The translations under genes and the position numbers were made by a program. The notes beneath the pieces are model-generated. The model was given only the letters and a program-made list of their open reading frames with translations, had not been told where the DNA came from and made no database searches. A DNA stretch of 64,000 nucleotides, taken from contig NZ_JADEYQ010000001.1 in the NCBI RefSeq assembly GCF_022627575.1, positions 248,001 through 312,000 on the forward strand. Reading direction: 5' to 3'. This stretch comes from Sphingobacterium rhinopitheci (GTDB lineage Bacteria > Bacteroidota > Bacteroidia > Sphingobacteriales > Sphingobacteriaceae). Shown here piece by piece: positions 35,737 to 45,338 of this stretch (positions within the stretch are counted from its first letter, which is position 1; every line of letters starts with the position of its first letter).

Positions 35737-37254
35737 ATGAAAAAGACATTCTTTACTGTCCTATTAGTAGCGGCAGCATTATTTAGCAAAGCACAAAACA
35801 ATACCCTTATGTCTGCAGACTTCTGGAAAAATTCTCCAAGTATAGAAGTTGTAAAAGCAGAAATAGCTAAGGGTAATAGTCCATCACAACAAAATGCAGG
35901 ATTTTTTGACCCTGTAGTAATGGCGATCAATAATAAAGCATCGAATGATGTCGTTAAATTTTTAATTGATCAAAAAGGTAACGATATTAACAAAAAGACA
36001 CATCACTCTAGAATATATTTACAATGGGCTGCCGCTCAAGGTAATTTGGATTTAGTAAACTATCTAATTGCCAAAGGATCTGATGTAAATTATAAGGATA
36101 GTCATGGTGAATCGGTGATTGCATATACAGCTACAGGTAATAAAAATACAGCAGTTTTTGATGCCTTATTCAAAGCAGGGGTTGACCCAAAAGCTAAATA
36201 TGAAAATGATGCAAACCTTATTATGTATGCCATTGCATCTGACAATGATTTAAAAATTACAGATTATTTTATCTCTAAAGGTATTTCGCTACAGGATACC
36301 GATAAGTACGGCAGAACAGTAGCTGACTACGCTGCTAAGCTAGGTAATTTAGCGATTATCGATCAATTGATTGCAAGAGGTGTTAAACCTACGGATCAAG
36401 CACTATTCTTTGCTACACAAGGGTCACGTCAAAAGCAAAATGGTTTAGATGTATTCGAAACTTTAGTAACGAAATATAAATTAAACCCAAAAGCAGTAAA
36501 TCCTGACGGAGGCAATATCTTACATGTTTTAGGACGTCGTCCGAATACCGAACTATTCAATTACTTCTTGAATCAAGGTGTGGATGTAGCTCAAGTAGAT
36601 AAAGCAGGCAACACAGTATTAATTGCTACTGCCGGAGGACCGAACGTTGCTATTATAGAAACCTTATTAGCTAAAACAAAAAATGTAAATGCTAAAAATG
36701 AAGATGGCGAAACCGCATTAACAAAAGCTATTGCTGGAGGTACAGCTGAAGTTGCGGCATTATTGATCAAAAATGGTGCTGATGTAAATGTTTTAGATAA
36801 AAATGGAAATAATCTAGCTTACTATTGGTTCAACTCTTACCGTCCTGCGGGAGCACAAGCAGGTAGACCTGGTGCTGCAGCACAGAATCAAGGTCCTAAA
36901 GTAGATGACTTTGCGGAGAAATTAATGGTATTACAAAAAGCAGGTTTAGATTTCACAAAACCACAACAAAACGGCATTACTTTATTACACTTGGCTGTAG
37001 AGAAGGATAATTTAGCACTTATCAACCAAGCTATAGCCTTAGGTATAGATATCAATGCACAAGATGAAGAAGGCAATACAGCCTTACATAAAGCGGCGTT
37101 GACTGCAAAAAATGATAAAGTATTAGCAAAGCTTATTCAATTGGGAATCAATACAGAGTTGAAGACAGATTTTGATGAAACAGCTTATGATTTAGCGCAG
37201 CAAAATGACTTCTTAAAAAGTAACAATGTAAACATCGACTTTTTGAAAAAATAA
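35737..37254 (+). CDS. Secreted ankyrin-repeat protein
   Basis: A 505-residue protein with a Sec signal (MKKTFFTVLLVAAALFSKAQ) and about twelve ankyrin repeats. Clear ones are GNLDLVNYLIAKGSDVNYKD, GGTAEVAALLIKNGADVNVL and NLALINQAIALGIDINAQDE. A proline/alanine-rich loop (about 370-385, PAGAQAGRPGAAAQ) interrupts the array. Ankyrin arrays bind partner proteins; here the place is the periplasm or cell surface. It is the first gene of an electron-transfer operon and lies 1 base before the DUF2271 gene. A scaffold role for the flavoproteins is an inference. Confidence 0.92.
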   Translation: MKKTFFTVLLVAAALFSKAQNNTLMSADFWKNSPSIEVVKAEIAKGNSPSQQNAGFFDPVVMAINNKASNDVVKFLIDQKGNDINKKTHHSRIYLQWAAAQGNLDLVNYLIAKGSDVNYKDSHGESVIAYTATGNKNTAVFDALFKAGVDPKAKYENDANLIMYAIASDNDLKITDYFISKGISLQDTDKYGRTVADYAAKLGNLAIIDQLIARGVKPTDQALFFATQGSRQKQNGLDVFETLVTKYKLNPKAVNPDGGNILHVLGRRPNTELFNYFLNQGVDVAQVDKAGNTVLIATAGGPNVAIIETLLAKTKNVNAKNEDGETALTKAIAGGTAEVAALLIKNGADVNVLDKNGNNLAYYWFNSYRPAGAQAGRPGAAAQNQGPKVDDFAEKLMVLQKAGLDFTKPQQNGITLLHLAVEKDNLALINQAIALGIDINAQDEEGNTALHKAALTAKNDKVLAKLIQLGINTELKTDFDETAYDLAQQNDFLKSNNVNIDFLKK

Positions 37255-37255
37255 T

Positions 37256-37747
37256 ATGAAACAAACTTATAAAACTTTATTACTAGCTTTTATAGCTGTA
37301 TTGTTTAGTGCGAGTACTTTTGCGCAAACGACAAAGTACAAATGCATGATTCAGATGCAAAGTTATACGGGCAAAGAGGCATACCTTATTATCTCATTAA
37401 TTAATCCTCAAGGACAATACGATAAAACATTAGCGGTATTAGGTCCAGATAATGAGTGGTATAACACCCTAATAGAATGGGATAAATTCCGCAAAAAGAA
37501 AAATGAAAAACTAAATGCTATTACTGGTGCTTCTATCGCTGGTGGTGCAAGAGCAACACGTGTATTAGATATTGATACAGATAAATTTAATAAAGGCTAT
37601 AGCTTGCGTTTTGAATCTGCTGTAGAAACACAAAAATACTACGTTAAAGATGCTGAAATACCACTAACTACGACAGTATTAGATAATAAAGAAGGGGTAA
37701 AAGGAACTGGATATATCCGTCAAATACGATTTATTAAAGTACAATAA
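37256..37747 (+). CDS. DUF2271 protein with a candidate covalent-FMN site
   Basis: A 163-residue secreted protein (signal MKQTYKTLLLAFIAVLFSAS, then TFAQ) with the DUF2271 fold. Residues 87-95 read NAITGASIA, very close to the ApbE target consensus D-x-x-S/T-G-A-T/S-x-S/T, so Thr90 is the predicted FMN-carrying residue. That the operon also encodes ApbE and a flavin reductase supports this. I recall DUF2271 being proposed as a flavinylated domain, but could not check. It would act as a periplasmic one- or two-electron carrier. The ankyrin gene ends 1 base before it. Confidence 0.88.
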   Translation: MKQTYKTLLLAFIAVLFSASTFAQTTKYKCMIQMQSYTGKEAYLIISLINPQGQYDKTLAVLGPDNEWYNTLIEWDKFRKKKNEKLNAITGASIAGGARATRVLDIDTDKFNKGYSLRFESAVETQKYYVKDAEIPLTTTVLDNKEGVKGTGYIRQIRFIKVQ

Positions 37748-37757
37748 TACTAAGAAA

Positions 37758-39956
37758 ATGACATTATCTATTTGGAGGTATGCCCATCTTGCATTGGCCG
37801 TTATTTCCAGTGCCTTCTTGCTGATCCTTTCCATCACAGGTGTAATATTAGCCTACGATGCTATTGAAGAAAAAACTCCAGCATACCGTGTAAAAAATTT
37901 TAATGAAATAACACTCGCGCAAAGCCTACCAGCTTTGCGTGATGCATATTTTGAGGTTTTAGAAATCAAAATTGACCACAATGACTTTGTTACTATAGAT
38001 GCTATGGATGAGGATGGTAATCCTTTACAAGGGTATATTAATCCTCTTACAGGCGAAATAATAGCAGAGATAAAACCCAAGAGCGATTTTATTCAATGGA
38101 CAACCGCATTGCACCGTTCCTTATTTTTAAAAGAACCAGGACGTGCTATTGTAGGTATAGTTTCATTTTTACTAATGTTAATTACCATCAGTGGTTTTGT
38201 TCTTATTCTTAAAAGACAAAAAGGAATACGTCATTTCTTCGCTAAGGTAAATAAAGACTTCTTTTCTCAATATTTTCATGTCGTAACAGGTAGATGGCTG
38301 TTACTACCTGTGTTTATTATTGCCTTAACAGGTACTATTATCTTTATGGTACGTCTTGATTTTTTCAAATCAGAAAACATTGAAATTGATTATAAAAATA
38401 AAACCTCAGACGATATCACCAAAGAGTTAAAAGAAATAGAATTTTTCCAAAACACCAAACTTTCGGACGTCGAACGTATAGAGTTTCCATTTATCCCTGA
38501 TGATGCTGCAGAGCCATTTATCGTGCACCTGAAAGATAGATCTGTTTTTATAAATCAAATAAATGGGGATATCATATCGGAAACACAATACCCTTATGCT
38601 GTAGTTTTAGAAAAAATAAACATTGACTTACATACGGGCAGAACAAATATTATTTGGGCTGTTATATTGGGTCTGGCATCATTAAATATTGTATTCTTTA
38701 TTTATAGTGGATTTGTCATCACCTTCAAGCGTACACGTACAAAGATCAAAAATAAATATAAAGCGAGTGAAGCGGAGATTATAATACTTGTAGGTTCAGA
38801 AAATGGTACTACCCTATTTTTTGCGAACCAAGTACAAAAGCAGTTGATCTCCGATGGTAAGAAGGCATATTTATCAGAAATGAATAGATACCAAGCATAC
38901 CCAAATGCTAAACATCTCCTCATATTCACTTCTACTTATGGATTAGGTGATCCACCAACTAATGCTACGCACTTTAAGGAATTAGTTAGTAAAATACCAC
39001 AGAATCAAAAAATACAGTATTCAATTGTTGGTTTCGGGTCTAAATCATATGCAGATTATTGTGCCTACGCCGAAGATGTTGATCAATTCCTTTCACAACA
39101 AGAATGGGCCGAGCAAATTATAAACTTACAAACTGTAAATGATCGTGCTACAGAAGATTTTGTGAATTGGGTACAATTGTGGTGTGAAAAATCATTATAT
39201 GCATTAGCAACAACTCCAGCAGTTTACAATAGTAAAGTGCCCGGATTAAAAAAATTCACTGTTGTAGAAAAAACTTCCGTAACAGAAGATAATAGCACAT
39301 TCAAGGTAGTGCTTAAAGCACAATCTGGACTGAAGTTTGAATCAGGCGATCTTTTAGCGATCTACCCTGCCAATGATAATAAAGAGCGTTTTTATTCTGT
39401 AGGTAAATCAAATGGTGCTGTTCAGCTTATTGTTAAGTTATTTCCTGATGGATTAGGGTCGAGCTACCTACATAATCTTACTAAAGGAGATAGTATCCAA
39501 GCTAGAATAATGGCTAATCCTAATTTCCATGTACCACAATCAACGAATAAAATAGCAATGATTGCTAATGGAACAGGTATAGCACCATTCTTAGGGATGA
39601 TACAAGAGAATAGCACAGACATAGAAATCAATCTTTATGTAGGATTTAGATACAATAACTCCTTAACACAGGGATATCAAACCTTTGCTGATGAACAAAT
39701 ACAGAAAAAACATTTACAGCATATACATTTTGCCTATTCAAGGGAAGGAAACAAACAATATGTAATGGATTTGATCCAAAGAGATGCAAAGTATTTCACA
39801 AACTTATTGAAAGATGGCGGCATAGTGATGATCTGTGGAGCACTTAAAATGCAGAAAGATGTAGAAATGCTATTAGACGAAATATGCATCACTTACAATG
39901 GTACACCATTACAGCATTATATAGATAATAAACAATTGCTAACGGATTGTTATTAA
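37758..39956 (+). CDS. PepSY transmembrane / flavodoxin / ferredoxin-NADP reductase fusion
   Basis: A 732-residue inner-membrane oxidoreductase. Residues 1-330 are a PepSY-TM module with four membrane helices and histidines in TALHRSLF, YFHVVTGRW and DLHTGR, likely haem ligands. Residues 340-490 are a flavodoxin domain (ILVGSENGTTLFFANQ, then TSTYGLGDPPTN). Residues 500-732 are a sulfite-reductase-like FAD/NAD(P)H module (NGTGIAPFLGM, then CGALKMQKDVE). It can carry electrons from cytoplasmic NAD(P)H through FAD, FMN and membrane haem to the periplasm. Its TAA overlaps the apbE ATG (TAATG), so the two are translationally coupled. Confidence 0.93.
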   Translation: MTLSIWRYAHLALAVISSAFLLILSITGVILAYDAIEEKTPAYRVKNFNEITLAQSLPALRDAYFEVLEIKIDHNDFVTIDAMDEDGNPLQGYINPLTGEIIAEIKPKSDFIQWTTALHRSLFLKEPGRAIVGIVSFLLMLITISGFVLILKRQKGIRHFFAKVNKDFFSQYFHVVTGRWLLLPVFIIALTGTIIFMVRLDFFKSENIEIDYKNKTSDDITKELKEIEFFQNTKLSDVERIEFPFIPDDAAEPFIVHLKDRSVFINQINGDIISETQYPYAVVLEKINIDLHTGRTNIIWAVILGLASLNIVFFIYSGFVITFKRTRTKIKNKYKASEAEIIILVGSENGTTLFFANQVQKQLISDGKKAYLSEMNRYQAYPNAKHLLIFTSTYGLGDPPTNATHFKELVSKIPQNQKIQYSIVGFGSKSYADYCAYAEDVDQFLSQQEWAEQIINLQTVNDRATEDFVNWVQLWCEKSLYALATTPAVYNSKVPGLKKFTVVEKTSVTEDNSTFKVVLKAQSGLKFESGDLLAIYPANDNKERFYSVGKSNGAVQLIVKLFPDGLGSSYLHNLTKGDSIQARIMANPNFHVPQSTNKIAMIANGTGIAPFLGMIQENSTDIEINLYVGFRYNNSLTQGYQTFADEQIQKKHLQHIHFAYSREGNKQYVMDLIQRDAKYFTNLLKDGGIVMICGALKMQKDVEMLLDEICITYNGTPLQHYIDNKQLLTDCY

Positions 39957-40942
39957 TGAAGAAAAATAACTTATCGTCAACAAAAACAGTATTAATCTTA
40001 CTGTTTTTGTTTTTTTTAAGCGTTAATATTTTCGCTCAACAGAAAGTGACTGTAGAAAGGCAAACTATCTTGATGGGATCACAATTTCAAATCACGATAG
40101 TAGCTGAGGATAGCTTAAAAGCAAACCACTATATCGATATGACGATCGATGAAATAGCACGAATCGAAGAATTGATATCAGAATGGCGCCCACATACGCA
40201 GATTTCTCAAGTGAATGCTTATGCCGGAATCAAACCTATCCAAGTAGATAGCGAAGTTTTTGATTTAACAAAAAGAGCTATTGCCTATTCTATGATGAGT
40301 GATGGCGCATTTGACATCAGCACAGCAGCAATGGATAGGATTTGGAAATTTGACGGTTCCATGGATACACTACCAAGCGCACAAGCCATAAAAAATTCTA
40401 TTGCACATGTAGACTATAGAAATATAATACTAGACAGTACCAACAGTACTATTTTCCTGAAAAACAAAGGTATGAAAATAGGTTTTGGTTCGATAGGGAA
40501 AGGCTATGCTGCAGACAGAGGAAGAGAGCTCCTGCTCAAACACCATGTCGAAGGTGGTATTGTAAATGCATCTGGAGATCTTTCAACATGGGGCACACAA
40601 CCAAATAAAAAACCATGGCTAATAGGGATACGCAATCCTTTCAAAAGGAATAAAGTTATCAAAGTATTAAAGCTTAAATATGAAGCTGTAGCCACTTCGG
40701 GATCCTATGAAAAGTATGCCGAAATAAATGACATCCGCTATTCACATATCATCAATCCCAAAACAGGCTATCCCGTTACAGGATTGACTAGTGTAACTAT
40801 ATATGGGCCATCAGCAGAATTTGCCAATGCCCTGAGTACATCTATAATGGTATTGGGAGCACAAGAAGGACGAAAATTAGTTAGGAAATACCCTAGCTAC
40901 AAGTACTTGTTTATTACAGATAACGGTACTGTAATAAAATAA
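39956..40942 (+). CDS. apbE: FAD:protein FMN transferase
   Basis: A 328-residue ApbE, which attaches FMN from FAD to Thr/Ser in exported proteins. An N-terminal signal segment (TKTVLILLFLFFLSVNIFAQ) places it outside the cytoplasm. Conserved elements are ERQTILMGSQFQITI, SDGAFDISTAAMDRIWKF, GFGSIGKGYAADR, NASGDLSTWG and AVATSGSYEKY with SHIINPKTGYPV (Mg/FAD site). I chose ATG 39956, which overlaps the preceding stop, over a TTG at 39947. Its expected substrate is the DUF2271 protein two genes upstream. Confidence 0.95.
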   Translation: MKKNNLSSTKTVLILLFLFFLSVNIFAQQKVTVERQTILMGSQFQITIVAEDSLKANHYIDMTIDEIARIEELISEWRPHTQISQVNAYAGIKPIQVDSEVFDLTKRAIAYSMMSDGAFDISTAAMDRIWKFDGSMDTLPSAQAIKNSIAHVDYRNIILDSTNSTIFLKNKGMKIGFGSIGKGYAADRGRELLLKHHVEGGIVNASGDLSTWGTQPNKKPWLIGIRNPFKRNKVIKVLKLKYEAVATSGSYEKYAEINDIRYSHIINPKTGYPVTGLTSVTIYGPSAEFANALSTSIMVLGAQEGRKLVRKYPSYKYLFITDNGTVIK

Positions 40943-40990
40943 CGTTAGTAAAAGAGCTACTATAGTAGATACAGTAAAGCTATAAAAACA

Positions 40991-41018
40991 AAAAACCTAT
41001 CAGTGTTGATAGGTTTTT
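40991..41018. terminator. Bidirectional terminator between apbE and the convergent cco-side gene
   Basis: A perfect 12-bp stem AAAAACCTATCA with its complement and a 4-base loop, with A and T tracts on both sides. Confidence 0.88.
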
Positions 41019-41021
41019 GTA

Positions 41022-41258
41022 TTAATCATTATCATGATCTGCAACAGCTAGTGAGAACTTCACTGCTTTCTGCGGATAAGCTGCTATACTTTTTGCACTG
41101 TTATTAGCAATTACTTTCTTAACACTAATACGATCTCCGGTTCTAAAATCAGATACTACTAACTGGTAGTCCAATAATAAAGGACCACAAAAATAATTTC
41201 CGTCAGCATCTCTTTCTATAACTCCTTGGTATAAACCTTCACGTGTTTCTCTTGCCAT
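41022..41258 (-). CDS. Hypothetical 78-residue protein downstream of ccoS
   Basis: A soluble small protein (MARETREGLYQGVIERDADG, then LDYQLVVSDFRTGDRISVKK) with no signal or membrane helix and one Cys. It lies 43 bases after ccoS on the same strand and ends at a strong terminator, so it is probably the last gene of the ccoI-ccoS transcript. No family is recognised. The beta-rich pattern suggests a small OB- or SH3-like barrel. Confidence 0.7.
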   Translation of the reverse strand: MARETREGLYQGVIERDADGNYFCGPLLLDYQLVVSDFRTGDRISVKKVIANNSAKSIAAYPQKAVKFSLAVADHDND

Positions 41259-41301
41259 TCTTATTAATAATTTTTTTTCAAAGTTACGAAGATTTATTGC
41301 T

Positions 41302-41475
41302 TTATTTCAATTTATCTGCTGCATCCACTTCACGAAGTTCATCATCAAACAAAATTCGTACCGCTGGCGTATACGTATCTTCATATTGTTTGGTTCTACT
41401 AGCCCACAAAAAGGCCACTAAAAAGATCAATGCAATAAAGACCGAAAAACCAATTAACATAAATATAATATTCAT
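41302..41475 (-). CDS. ccoS: cbb3-type cytochrome oxidase assembly protein CcoS
   Basis: A 57-residue single-helix membrane protein: helix at about residues 4-25 (IFMLIGFSVFIALIFLVAFL), then WASRTKQYEDTYTPAVRILF and DDE. The WA-x-R-x-x-QYED-x-x-TPA-x-R pattern is the CcoS signature. CcoS is needed to insert cofactors into the CcoN subunit of cbb3 oxidase. It follows ccoI by 94 bases, the usual order. The ccoN and ccoO genes that usually come next are missing here. Confidence 0.92.
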   Translation of the reverse strand: MNIIFMLIGFSVFIALIFLVAFLWASRTKQYEDTYTPAVRILFDDELREVDAADKLK

Positions 41476-41569
41476 ATTGTATATTCTTTATATTTTCAAA
41501 AGGACACCCTTCAACAGCTACTATAAATTTAATTAAAATAAATCGTATGCAGAAAGGACTATATTATCC

Positions 41570-43966
41570 CTATATCAAACCGCGTTTCCTTCCATACAAA
41601 CGCGTCATTAAACTTGTAAATGATATAATCGTCACCGTACTAATAGGCATTAATATTGCAGCTACCAAAGGAGACATTGTTCCTTGTACAGCAAAACTAA
41701 GGCCAACAACATTGTATAAAATAGAGATTACAAAACTCATCTTAATCACTTTGACCGTATCCTTACTAAAAGCAAAGAATTGTGGTAACTTCTCAAAAGA
41801 AACACCATCTAAAATAGCGTCGCATCCTGGCGAAAAATTATTGATATCATCGGATACTGCGATTCCTAGATCTGCCTTTCGCAATGCTCCAGCATCATTG
41901 AGGCCATCTCCAAGCATACAAACCTTTTGTCCTACTTTTTGCCATTCTTCAATTTTCAATAGTTTATCACTCGGATTTTGATTAAATAACAGATTGGCAC
42001 TCGAAGGAAATATTAATTTTAGGGCTTCTGCCCTGCGTTCATTATCGCCAGATATTAAATGTAAGTTATAATCGCTATTCTTAAAAATGTTGAGCACGTC
42101 AGAAAGGCCATTTCGCCAAGATTGTTCCATTGTAAATAATCCTTTTATCTGATTATTTATCTTTACATACACAATAGAGCCTTCTACAATTTTCTTTTCT
42201 ACTTCGACAAAAGATGCAGACCCTATTTGTATAGTATAATCTAAATAGGTAGCTTTTTGTCCTTTTCCAACGTGTTCTTCATAATTTTCAAGAGGTAATG
42301 TTGGGCAATCTCCAAGCCACTTTATAATTTCGCGGCTCAATGGATGATTAGAATTACGGCAAACGGCATAAACAAGGTTCTTCTCCATAGGTGACAGCTC
42401 ACCTTCAAAATACATACTCGAAGCCGTTGGCGAAGTGATGGTTCCTGTTTTATCAAATACCATTGTATCTATAGCTGCCATCTGTTCAATAGCTGCCGTA
42501 TTCTTTACATACAGTTTATTTTTATCAAAAATACTTAATGCTGCAGACAAGGTAAATGGTGAGCTCAATGCCAAAGCACATGGGCAAGCAATAATAAGTA
42601 CAGCTGTAAATGCCCCCCAAGCCTTATCTGTATTACCACCGACCATCCAAAACAAAGCTGCTACAAAAGCTATAGAAATCAGTCCTACCGTAAAATATTT
42701 ACTAATAGTACCTACGAAAGTATCAAAATTCTTATCGTATGATTTGAAACTATCATTGTTCCATAGTTTAGTAAGATAACTTTGGGATACGGCTTTAACT
42801 ACTTCTAGCTCTATAGCACCTCCTGTCTGACGACCACCCGCATAAACTACCTCTCCCAAAACTTTATCTACCGCTTTACTCTCGCCAGTAACAAAACTAA
42901 AATCTACCGCAGCATCCCCTTTTAGCAAAATCGCATCTGCAGGAATAATCTCATTGTTGCGGACCAAAATACGGTCACCAACATTTAAATCCGCAATCTG
43001 CGTAGGTTTTTCTTTATCATCTTTCAATACCGTTACAGCGACCGGAAAATATGATCTGTAATCACGCTCAAAAGAAATATGATAATACGTTCGCTGCTGT
43101 ACCCATTTACCAATTAAGATAAAAAATACTAAACTGCATAAGGTGTCCATAAAACCGGGACCCGTTTGCGTAATAATTTCTACAGCCGAACGAAAGAATA
43201 GGACAAAAATCCCTAATGCTAAAGGTACGTCTAGATTCAGGCGTTTTTGCTTCAGACTATACCAAGCCGATTTAAAATAATCCGATGCCGCATAAAATAA
43301 AACAGGTATTCCAAAGGCCAAATTCATATAGCCAAAGAAGCTTGAATACTCTCGTTCAAAAGAGCCCATTCCAAAATAATCAGGAAAACTTATCATCATT
43401 GAATTACCGAAGCAGAATCCTGCTACCGTAATTTTTGTAATAAGGCTATTCTGATTGTGTTTCTTTCCTTCTTTAATTACATCTTGCAACGTTATTTTGG
43501 GATCATAACCTATATTGTGAAGAAGTCCAACAAGTTCACGCAAGGAAAGCTCCTGCTTGTTAAATGTAATACTAGCCTGTTTTTTCATAAAATCAACTCG
43601 CGATGATTTTACGGCTGGAGCTAATTTATATAAGTTCTCTAATAACCAAATACATGAACTACAATGAATAGCAGGCACATAAAAAGTGATTACTGCCATT
43701 TCTTCGTCTTGATAATCAACCAATTTGGCTATGATATTGGGTTCATCCAAATAGCTTAAATCTTCTTTTTGAGATTTTTGAGATTTCCCCGGATGTGTAT
43801 TGTATTTATAATAGCTTGCTAAATTATTTTCATTCAAAATTTGATAAACCGTTTGACATCCTAAACAACAGAATTTGTGCTCTTGTAGAACATACGAGGA
43901 ATCCTCAATTTTGTCTCCGCAATGATAGCAATTTGTTGCAATTTTCAACGATGAACTAGTAGCCAT
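41570..43966 (-). CDS. ccoI: Copper-translocating P1B-type ATPase of the CcoI/FixI type
   Basis: A 798-residue P-type ATPase. The N-terminus has two cysteine motifs (CYHCGD and CCLGC), then a heavy-metal-associated domain with CSSCIW (about residue 96). Eight membrane helices include the metal-binding IACPCALALS. The phosphorylated Asp is in DKTGTI, and the hinge is MLGDGLNDAGAL. The extra N-terminal zinc-ribbon-like CxxC/CxxC part identifies the CcoI/FixI type, which supplies copper to cbb3 oxidase, rather than CopA. It follows hemN by 10 bases. Confidence 0.94.
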   Translation of the reverse strand: MATSSSLKIATNCYHCGDKIEDSSYVLQEHKFCCLGCQTVYQILNENNLASYYKYNTHPGKSQKSQKEDLSYLDEPNIIAKLVDYQDEEMAVITFYVPAIHCSSCIWLLENLYKLAPAVKSSRVDFMKKQASITFNKQELSLRELVGLLHNIGYDPKITLQDVIKEGKKHNQNSLITKITVAGFCFGNSMMISFPDYFGMGSFEREYSSFFGYMNLAFGIPVLFYAASDYFKSAWYSLKQKRLNLDVPLALGIFVLFFRSAVEIITQTGPGFMDTLCSLVFFILIGKWVQQRTYYHISFERDYRSYFPVAVTVLKDDKEKPTQIADLNVGDRILVRNNEIIPADAILLKGDAAVDFSFVTGESKAVDKVLGEVVYAGGRQTGGAIELEVVKAVSQSYLTKLWNNDSFKSYDKNFDTFVGTISKYFTVGLISIAFVAALFWMVGGNTDKAWGAFTAVLIIACPCALALSSPFTLSAALSIFDKNKLYVKNTAAIEQMAAIDTMVFDKTGTITSPTASSMYFEGELSPMEKNLVYAVCRNSNHPLSREIIKWLGDCPTLPLENYEEHVGKGQKATYLDYTIQIGSASFVEVEKKIVEGSIVYVKINNQIKGLFTMEQSWRNGLSDVLNIFKNSDYNLHLISGDNERRAEALKLIFPSSANLLFNQNPSDKLLKIEEWQKVGQKVCMLGDGLNDAGALRKADLGIAVSDDINNFSPGCDAILDGVSFEKLPQFFAFSKDTVKVIKMSFVISILYNVVGLSFAVQGTMSPLVAAILMPISTVTIISFTSLMTRLYGRKRGLI

Positions 43967-43976
43967 AATATATCAA

Positions 43977-45332
43977 TTAAATTGCTTGACTAAATAAATT
44001 GCTGCGTTCTTTAGTCTTTTGTAGACGCTCATCAAATACCATACATACATTGCGTAAAAATGATCTACCTACTTCTGTTATTTGAATGATATTACCTTCT
44101 TTAGTCACTAGTTTGTCTTCAATTAACGGTATCAAGCGTTCGCATATCTTTGAGTTTAAGGAAAAATCTTTCTTCAATATTACTTTTCCACGGCACATCA
44201 TATCCAAAATATATTGGCGTATTACTAAATCTTCCTCATGTAATAAATGACCTTTGAATACCGGTAACTTACCTTCATTAATTAAAGCATGGTACTCCTC
44301 TACAGTTTTCACATTTTGACCAAATGCAGACCAAGCATCTGAAATAGAAGATACCCCAAGGCCGATCATCAGCGGTGTATACCGATCTGCATAGCCCATA
44401 AAATTACGGTGAAGAGTCCCATCTTCAGAAGCCGTAAATAAAGCATCTTGAATCTTTGCGAAGTGATCCATCCCTACATCACGATACCCTGCTGCTTGTA
44501 TCATTTCTTTACCCAATTTATACAGTTTCAATTTATCTTCGCCTTCGGGCAAATCGTGCTCTGTAAAGCCGCGCTGACCAGGTTTGATCCAAGGCACATG
44601 CGCATAACTATAGAAAGAAATACGATCAGGCGATAGAGCTAAAGACAATTCAAACGTAGTGTAAATTGTATTCATCGTTTGCTTAGGTAAACCATAAATA
44701 AGGTCAAAATTTATGGAATCATAACCTATTTCGCGAGCTGCGTGCATGACAAGTTCAACATCCTCGACGGTTTGACGACGGTTTATCACTTTTTGTACTT
44801 GATCATCAAAATCTTGAATACCTAGACTTAATCTTCTAAATCCTAAATCAAACAATGTTTGCAGATGCTCTTTTGTTGTATTTGCGGGATGTGCCTCGAA
44901 AGAAAATGAAGCGTTATCAGTTTTCTCATTTCCTAATAAAATGCCATCTATCAAGCGCTCTAAATTTGCAGGGGCAAAAAAAGTAGGCGTACCACCACCG
45001 AGATGGATTTCACTAATTTTGATAGCACCATTACCCAATGTTTTTTTATACATATCCCATTCCTTTAACAAGGAAGAGATATAAGGATCTTCTACCTGAT
45101 GATTTTTGGTGATTCTAGTATTACAACCACAATAAGTACACAGACTCTCACAGTATGGGAGGTGAATATAAATACTTATTCCTTTATCTTTAGAGGAGTT
45201 ATAACGCTCTAGGACGCGAAATTTCCATTCTTTCTCTGTAAAAAAATCATTCTCCCAAAAAGGAACTGTCGGATAACTTGTGTAGCGTGGAGCGGCAACA
45301 TTATATTTAGTAATCAAAGAATTTAGCTGCAT
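43977..45332 (-). CDS. hemN: Oxygen-independent coproporphyrinogen III oxidase
   Basis: A 451-residue radical-SAM enzyme converting coproporphyrinogen III to protoporphyrinogen IX without oxygen. The [4Fe-4S] cysteines C61, C65 and C68 are in CESLCTYCGC, with the fourth Cys70 that is typical of true HemN. GGGTPTFF and the C-terminal winged-helix-like HemN_C domain are present, which separates it from HemW. The gene lies in a run with a truncated dehydrogenase-like gene upstream (6-base gap) and ccoI downstream, fitting haem supply for low-oxygen respiration. Confidence 0.96.
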   Translation of the reverse strand: MQLNSLITKYNVAAPRYTSYPTVPFWENDFFTEKEWKFRVLERYNSSKDKGISIYIHLPYCESLCTYCGCNTRITKNHQVEDPYISSLLKEWDMYKKTLGNGAIKISEIHLGGGTPTFFAPANLERLIDGILLGNEKTDNASFSFEAHPANTTKEHLQTLFDLGFRRLSLGIQDFDDQVQKVINRRQTVEDVELVMHAAREIGYDSINFDLIYGLPKQTMNTIYTTFELSLALSPDRISFYSYAHVPWIKPGQRGFTEHDLPEGEDKLKLYKLGKEMIQAAGYRDVGMDHFAKIQDALFTASEDGTLHRNFMGYADRYTPLMIGLGVSSISDAWSAFGQNVKTVEEYHALINEGKLPVFKGHLLHEEDLVIRQYILDMMCRGKVILKKDFSLNSKICERLIPLIEDKLVTKEGNIIQITEVGRSFLRNVCMVFDERLQKTKERSNLFSQAI

Positions 45333-45338
45333 AATACG

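Noticed and set aside
41243..41981. Two plus-strand frames opposite ccoS and the end of ccoI
   Set aside because: They are antisense shadows. The minus-strand frames have clear CcoS and CcoI motifs.
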